In this document: positions 59,852-64,000 of the stretch, in pieces
Layout: each line of letters opens with the position of its first letter
Numbering within the stretch: position 1 is the stretch's first letter
Source of the DNA: Rhodocyclaceae bacterium
GTDB lineage: Bacteria > Pseudomonadota > Gammaproteobacteria > Burkholderiales > Rhodocyclaceae
Assembly (NCBI GenBank): GCA_016704145.1
Contig: JADJAS010000007.1
Coordinates: 930,001-994,000, forward strand
Length of the DNA stretch: 64,000 bases
Reading direction: 5' to 3'
Program-made: the position numbers and the translations under genes
Notes under the pieces: model-generated
Database searches by the model: none
The model's input: only the letters and a program-made list of their open reading frames with translations
What the model was told of the DNA's origin: nothing

Positions 59852-61450
59852 GTGACCTTGAACCTACCCGCTGGCGTACAGATCAACGCCCCGATCCATC
59901 CCCGCTTCGACGAAATCCTGACCAAGGATGCGCTTGAGCTCGTCGCCAAACTCCACCGCACCTTCGAACCGCGCCGCCAGGAACTGCTGAAGGCCCGCGT
60001 CGCCCGGCAGGCGCGCATCGACGCTGGCGAGATGCCGGACTTCCTGCCCGAAACGAAGCACATTCGCGAAGGCGACTGGAAGGTCGCGCCGCTGCCCAAG
60101 GCGCTCGAATGCCGCCGCGTCGAGATCACCGGCCCCGTCGAGCGCAAGATGATCATCAACGCCTATAACTCGGGCGCCGATTCCTACATGACCGACTTCG
60201 AAGATTCCAACAGTCCGAACTGGTTCAACCAGATCCAGGGCCAGGTCAACCTCCACGACGCCATCCGACGCAAGATCAGCCACACCAACGAAGCCGGCAA
60301 GGAATACAGACTCAACGACAAGATCGCCACGTTGCAGATCCGTCCGCGCGGTTGGCATCTCGACGAAAAACATGTCCTCGTGGATGGCCAGCGCGTTTCC
60401 GGCGGCATCCTCGACTTCGCGCTGGTGTTCTTCCACAACGCCAAGGAGCAGGTCGCGCGCGGCGCCGGTCCGTTCTTCTACCTGCCAAAGATGGAGTCGC
60501 ATCGCGAAGCGCGCCTCTGGAACGAGATCTTCTGCATGGCCCAGGACCACATCGGCATGCCGCGCGGCACCATCAAGGCCACCGTGCTGGTGGAAACGAT
60601 CCTGGCCACGTTTGAAATGGAAGAGATCCTCTACGAGCTGCGCGAACACAGCGCCGGCCTCAACGCTGGTCGCTGGGACTACATTTTCAGCGCGATCAAG
60701 AAGTTCAAGCGCAACAAGGATTTCTGCCTGGCCAACCGCGGCGCCATCACCATGGAAGTGCCCTTCATGCGCAGCTATGCGCTCGCACTGGTGAAGGCCT
60801 GCCACAAGCGCGGCGCCCCGGCCATCGGCGGCATGAGCGCACTGATCCCGATCAAGAACGACCCGGCGGCCAACGAAAAGGCGCTGGCCGGCATCCGCCA
60901 CGACAAGACGCGCGACGCCAACGACGGCTATGACGGCGGCTGGGTGGCCCACCCGGGCCTGGTGCCGATCGCCATGGAAGAATTCGTCAAGGTCCTCGGG
61001 GACAAATCCAACCAGTGGGAGAAGCAACGCACCGACACCTTCGGTCCGAAGGATTGGCTCAACTTCCAGCCCGAACAGCCGATCACCGAAACCGGCCTGC
61101 GCCTCAACATCAACGTCGGCATCCACTATCTCGGCAGCTGGCTGGCCGGCAACGGCTGCGTGCCGATCCACAACCTGATGGAAGACGCCGCCACCGCCGA
61201 AATTTCCCGCTCACAGGTCTGGCAGTGGGTCGTGTCGCCGAAGGGCAAGCTGGATGATGGCCGCAAGGTCACCGCCGAGATGGTCAAGGCGATGATCCCC
61301 GAGGAATTGGCGAAGGTAAAAGCCGTGGTCACTACCAACGGCGAGAAGACGGAAACCTACGACCAGGCCGCCGGCATTTTCGAGAAGATGGCGCTGGCCG
61401 ATGAGTATCCGGAATTCCTTACGCTGCCGCTCTATGAAGCAATGGAATAA
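59852..61450 (+). CDS. aceB: Malate synthase A
   Basis: A 532-residue malate synthase A (E. coli AceB 533). The GTG at 59852 has GGAG at the right distance and gives the usual N-terminus (MTLNLPAGVQINAP); an in-frame ATG at 59816 adds 12 residues that do not fit. Family features include MTDFEDSNSPNWFNQIQGQ near 113-131, the acetyl-CoA binding region RGAITMEVPFMRSYALAL near 286, GGMSALIPI and the C-terminal catalytic Asp in NLMEDAATAEISRSQ near 430. It condenses glyoxylate with acetyl-CoA in the glyoxylate shunt, needed when growth is on acetyl-CoA from aromatic or acyl catabolism. Isocitrate lyase is not in the window. Confidence 0.93.
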   Translation: MTLNLPAGVQINAPIHPRFDEILTKDALELVAKLHRTFEPRRQELLKARVARQARIDAGEMPDFLPETKHIREGDWKVAPLPKALECRRVEITGPVERKMIINAYNSGADSYMTDFEDSNSPNWFNQIQGQVNLHDAIRRKISHTNEAGKEYRLNDKIATLQIRPRGWHLDEKHVLVDGQRVSGGILDFALVFFHNAKEQVARGAGPFFYLPKMESHREARLWNEIFCMAQDHIGMPRGTIKATVLVETILATFEMEEILYELREHSAGLNAGRWDYIFSAIKKFKRNKDFCLANRGAITMEVPFMRSYALALVKACHKRGAPAIGGMSALIPIKNDPAANEKALAGIRHDKTRDANDGYDGGWVAHPGLVPIAMEEFVKVLGDKSNQWEKQRTDTFGPKDWLNFQPEQPITETGLRLNINVGIHYLGSWLAGNGCVPIHNLMEDAATAEISRSQVWQWVVSPKGKLDDGRKVTAEMVKAMIPEELAKVKAVVTTNGEKTETYDQAAGIFEKMALADEYPEFLTLPLYEAME

Positions 61451-61687
61451 GGGCAATACCGCAGCCGCTATCGAGGTCACATTCATGATTGCGCGAACAT
61501 GCTCCTGATTGCGCAATCACGCTAACGGCTAATCGGCCCATAAGTTATATTTCTCCGACAAGTGGATGCCCTCGGTGTCCGCTTTCGCGGTTTAGTGATA
61601 GGGCCATTTTGGGAGACTTGGCAGTCTTGCAACATAAGTAGTTCAGTCGGGGTATCCCGTAATCAGCAACGATAGAGGAGACGTATC
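61451..61687. other. 237-base intergenic region upstream of the ABC transporter
   Basis: This gap is AT-richer than the genes. It contains the perfect 12-base palindrome GATTGCGCAATC at 61507-61518 and a preceding direct repeat of TGATTGCGC (61486), 20 bases apart, which could be operator half-sites. No convincing -35/-10 pair or coding frame was seen, though a leader for the transporter must start here. The ribosome site GAGGAG is at 61676. Confidence 0.4.
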
Positions 61688-62851
61688 ATGAAAAAGAAAC
61701 TGCTGTGCTTGGCCTTGGCGAGCGCGATTTCCTTGGCGGCGCAGGCTGCCGACAAAGTGAAGGTCGGGTTTGTCAGCACCCTGTCCGGACCGGGCGGCGT
61801 CCTTGGCGTTGCCATTCGCGATGGCTTCCAGCTCGGCATCGAGCATGCCGGCGGCAAGCTGGGTGGCCTGCCGGTTGAAGTGCTCATCGAGGACGACCAG
61901 CAAAAGCCGGACGTGGCCAAGCAGCTTGCCGAAAAGCTGATCAAGCGCGACAAGGTGGACTTCATGACCGGCATCGTCTTCCAGAACATCCTACAGGCGG
62001 CGCAGGCCACCGTGCTCGGCGCCGAGACCTATTACGTCAGCCCCAACACCGGGCCATCCGACCTGGCGGGCGCCGGCTGCAATCCTTACTTCTTCGCGGT
62101 TTCCTGGGTCAGCGACAGCTACTCCGAGGCCACCGGCAAGAATATGACCGACAAGGGCTACAAGAACGTGTTTGTCATCGCGCCGAACTATCCCGGCGGC
62201 AAGGATGTGGTGAACGGTTTCAAGCGCTACTACAAGGGTAACTATGCCGGCGAGGCCTATACCAAGCTCGGTCAGCTCGATTACGCGGTGGAGATTTCCC
62301 AGATGCGCGCCGCCAAGCCCGATGCCGTGTTCTTTTTCCTTCCCGGCGGCATGGGCGTCAATTTCCTCAAGCAGTGGCAGCAGGCGGGCATGAACAAGGA
62401 CTTCCCGCTATTCGGCACCGGCTGGTCGTTCGATCAGGACACGCTCGCCGCCGTCGGCGAGCCGACACTCGGCGCCCTGAACACCTCGCACTGGAACCTC
62501 GATCTCGATAACGCGGCCAACAAGAAATTCGTGGCCGACTTCGAGAAGAAATACGGCCGTCTGCCCAACGAATTCGCTGCCCAGGGCTACGACGCAGCCT
62601 TGCTGCTCGATGCCGCCGTTCGCGACGTCAAGGGCAAGATCGAGGACAAGGCGGCCCTGCGCAAGGCCTTGGAAGCCGCCAGCTTCAAGTCGGTGCGTGG
62701 CGCATTCAAGTTCAACAAGAACCATTTCCCGATCCAGAACTACTACTTGCGGCAGGTAGTCAAGGACGACAAGGGCCGTTTCGTGAACAAGACGGCGGGC
62801 ACGGTCTTCACCGATCACCAGGACGCCTACGTCTCGGCCTGCAACATGTAA
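61688..62851 (+). CDS. Liv-type ABC transporter substrate-binding protein
   Basis: A 387-residue periplasmic binding protein of the LivK/branched-chain amino-acid type (Peripla_BP_6). The signal peptide is KKKLLCLALASAISLAAQAA. The mature part starts VKVGFVSTLSGPGGVLGVAI, has DQQKPDVAKQLAEKLI near 71-86 and DYAVEISQMRAAKPDAVFFF near 199-218. In aromatic degraders this family often imports aromatic acids rather than amino acids. Its position after the auxin-like pathway genes suggests an aromatic or indolic ligand, but malate synthase lies between. RBS GAGGAGACG precedes the ATG. Confidence 0.88.
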   Translation: MKKKLLCLALASAISLAAQAADKVKVGFVSTLSGPGGVLGVAIRDGFQLGIEHAGGKLGGLPVEVLIEDDQQKPDVAKQLAEKLIKRDKVDFMTGIVFQNILQAAQATVLGAETYYVSPNTGPSDLAGAGCNPYFFAVSWVSDSYSEATGKNMTDKGYKNVFVIAPNYPGGKDVVNGFKRYYKGNYAGEAYTKLGQLDYAVEISQMRAAKPDAVFFFLPGGMGVNFLKQWQQAGMNKDFPLFGTGWSFDQDTLAAVGEPTLGALNTSHWNLDLDNAANKKFVADFEKKYGRLPNEFAAQGYDAALLLDAAVRDVKGKIEDKAALRKALEAASFKSVRGAFKFNKNHFPIQNYYLRQVVKDDKGRFVNKTAGTVFTDHQDAYVSACNM

Positions 62852-62921
62852 CTGACCCATCGACGTCGTTCGGCGCGCCTTGCCTTCCGGCCGGGCGCGC
62901 CGGCGGGCGTCCGCCGACCCG

Positions 62922-63842
62922 ATGACCTGGATTCTCTTTCTCGAGCAGTGCCTGAACGGCTTGCAGTTCGGGCTGATGCTATTTCTGCTGGTGGCCGGAC
63001 TGACGCTGATATTCGGCATCATGGACGTCATCAACCTGGCGCATGGCTCGCTGTATATGATCGGCGCCTATCTCGTGGCGACCTTCACGCAGGCCACCGG
63101 CTCGTTTCTGCTTGCTGTGCCGCTCGGCCTTGCCGCCACCGCCGTCATCGGCATGATCATCGAAGTGCTGGTACTTCGAGGTCTATACAAGCGCGACCAC
63201 CTCAGCCAGGTGCTCGCCACCTTTGCGCTGATACTCATCGCCAACGAAACGACACGCGCCATCTGGGGCCTGCAAGCGCTGACGCTCAACGTCCCCGAGG
63301 CCCTGTCCGGTTCGGTGCAGCTGTTGCCCGGTCTGCACTACTCGGCGTTCCGGCTCGTCATCATCGCCGTCGGCCTCGTGGTTGCCGCCGTGCTTTACTT
63401 CGTCGTGGTGCGCACGCGCATCGGCATGCTGGTGCGCGCCGGCGCCTCCAACCGGCAAATGGCGACCGCCATGGGCACCAACATCAAGTGGCTGTTCACC
63501 GCCGTCTTCGGCGCCGGCGCGGCCTTGTGCGCGCTGGCCGGCGCCATGCTCAGCCCCTTGCTGGTGGTCCAGGTCGGCATGGGCGAAAGCATCCTGATCC
63601 TTGCCTTCGTCACCGTCGTCATCGGCGGCATCGGTTCGATGCGCGGCGCCTTCATCGGCGCCTTGCTGGTCGGCATCGTCGATACCTTCGGTCGCGCCTT
63701 CATCCCGCCGATGCTGAAAACGATCCTGCCGCCGGCACTGGCCGACGCGGCCGGCCCGTCGCTGGCGGCGATTTCAATCTATTTGCTCATGGTGATCGTT
63801 CTGTTCTGGAAGCCGCAGGGACTGTTCCCTGCCGGGAGTTGA
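62922..63842 (+). CDS. Liv-type ABC transporter permease (LivH-like)
   Basis: A 306-residue inner-membrane permease with about eight hydrophobic segments (GLQFGLMLFLLVAGLTLIFG, LLAVPLGLAATAVIGMIIEV, LVIIAVGLVVAAVLYFVVV and others) and the LivH permease loop SNRQMATAMGTNIK near 182-195. It forms the pore with the next gene. The start at 62922 is the internal ATG preceding the first membrane segment (MTWILFLEQ). It lies 70 bases after the binding-protein gene. Confidence 0.9.
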   Translation: MTWILFLEQCLNGLQFGLMLFLLVAGLTLIFGIMDVINLAHGSLYMIGAYLVATFTQATGSFLLAVPLGLAATAVIGMIIEVLVLRGLYKRDHLSQVLATFALILIANETTRAIWGLQALTLNVPEALSGSVQLLPGLHYSAFRLVIIAVGLVVAAVLYFVVVRTRIGMLVRAGASNRQMATAMGTNIKWLFTAVFGAGAALCALAGAMLSPLLVVQVGMGESILILAFVTVVIGGIGSMRGAFIGALLVGIVDTFGRAFIPPMLKTILPPALADAAGPSLAAISIYLLMVIVLFWKPQGLFPAGS

Positions 63843-63845
63843 CCA

Positions 63846-64000
63846 TGGCATGGCTGAAGCGTCATGGCTGGCTCGTCGCCGCCTGTCTGGTCGGGCTGGC
63901 GCTGCCCAAGCTGGCCACGATGATCGGTCAGGAGTTCTACATCTCCGTGGCCAGCCGGGTGCTGATCTGGGCCTTGCTCGCCACCAGTCTCAACCTGCTG
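63846..64000 (+). CDS. Liv-type ABC transporter permease (LivM-like), 3'-truncated by window edge
   Basis: The first 51 codons of a second permease, cut by the window end. It reads MAWLKRHGWLVAACLVGLAL, a first membrane segment, then FYISVASRVLIWALLATSL, a start of the LivM permease core. The start is three bases after the previous stop. The ATP-binding genes must follow outside the window. Confidence 0.82.

Overview
The window is GC-rich (by eye), densely coded chromosomal DNA, most likely from a facultatively denitrifying betaproteobacterium of the Rhodocyclales/Sterolibacteriaceae type. The evidence is a periplasmic ethylbenzene/steroid-C25-dehydrogenase-like molybdoenzyme, many acyl-CoA ligases, a complete 2-aminobenzoyl-CoA monooxygenase/reductase module and an indoleacetate-type B12 mutase module. 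This assignment is inferred from gene content; no rRNA or species marker is present. I saw no insertion sequence, phage gene, CRISPR array or pseudogene. No stretch longer than 300 bases lacks a gene; the largest gap (4865-5156) holds only an imperfect GC-rich inverted repeat.

Region A (1-16.9 kb) looks like a catabolon for a hydrophobic, possibly terpenoid or steroid, substrate. It holds a partial FATP-type CoA ligase, a SnoaL-like protein, a TonB receptor, three SDRs, a zinc-free MDR, a DUF1214 protein, a sulfotransferase-fold protein, a multi-domain Dabb protein, and the gamma-beta-alpha genes of a type II DMSO-reductase-family hydroxylase/dehydrogenase. Two almost identical 26-bp sites centred on AACGATCGTT (7.66 and 16.26 kb) tie two divergent promoters together as one regulon. 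Region B (16.4-20.9 kb) holds general genes: a TlpA-like thioredoxin, a TPR protein, a DUF4197 protein, the Rep helicase and a small cytochrome c.

Region C (21-34.7 kb, minus strand) is an aerobic 2-aminobenzoyl-CoA (CoA-thioester hybrid) pathway. It encodes a benzoate/2-aminobenzoate-type CoA ligase, a 2-aminobenzoyl-CoA monooxygenase/reductase fusion, a 3-hydroxyacyl-CoA dehydrogenase/enoyl-CoA hydratase fusion and an unusual flavin oxidoreductase. It also encodes four small proteins (two of them paralogous to each other), two tandem MarR-like regulators and a LuxR/MalT-type regulator.

Region D (34.9-49.0 kb, plus strand) is one long operon: a two-subunit ATP-dependent hydantoinase/oxoprolinase (HyuA/HyuB), a two-subunit B12-dependent acyl-CoA mutase with non-canonical active-site residues, an unknown protein, two AMP-forming ligases, a GST-like protein, an acyl-CoA dehydrogenase and a 2,4-dienoyl-CoA-reductase-like enzyme. 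tRNA-Arg(CCG) follows. Region E (49.3-59.8 kb) has a MarR regulator divergent from a DapA-superfamily protein, an acyl-CoA dehydrogenase lacking the usual catalytic Glu, a split NDP-forming acyl-CoA ligase, a three-subunit xanthine-oxidase-type Mo hydroxylase, another CoA ligase and a MoaD/ThiS-like protein. Region F (59.8-64 kb) has malate synthase and the start of a Liv-type ABC importer.

Regions C-E together fit the known logic of anaerobic auxin (indole-3-acetate) breakdown in Aromatoleum/Azoarcus: Mo hydroxylase to oxindoleacetate, ATP-dependent lactam opening to (2-aminophenyl)succinate, CoA activation, B12 mutase to (2-aminobenzyl)malonyl-CoA, decarboxylating acyl-CoA dehydrogenase to 2-aminocinnamoyl-CoA, beta-oxidation to 2-aminobenzoyl-CoA. 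Here the product would feed into an oxygen-using lower pathway encoded next door. The substrate is inferred, not proven. The most unusual elements are the mutase active site, the lost base in the dehydrogenase and the uncharacterised small proteins of region C.
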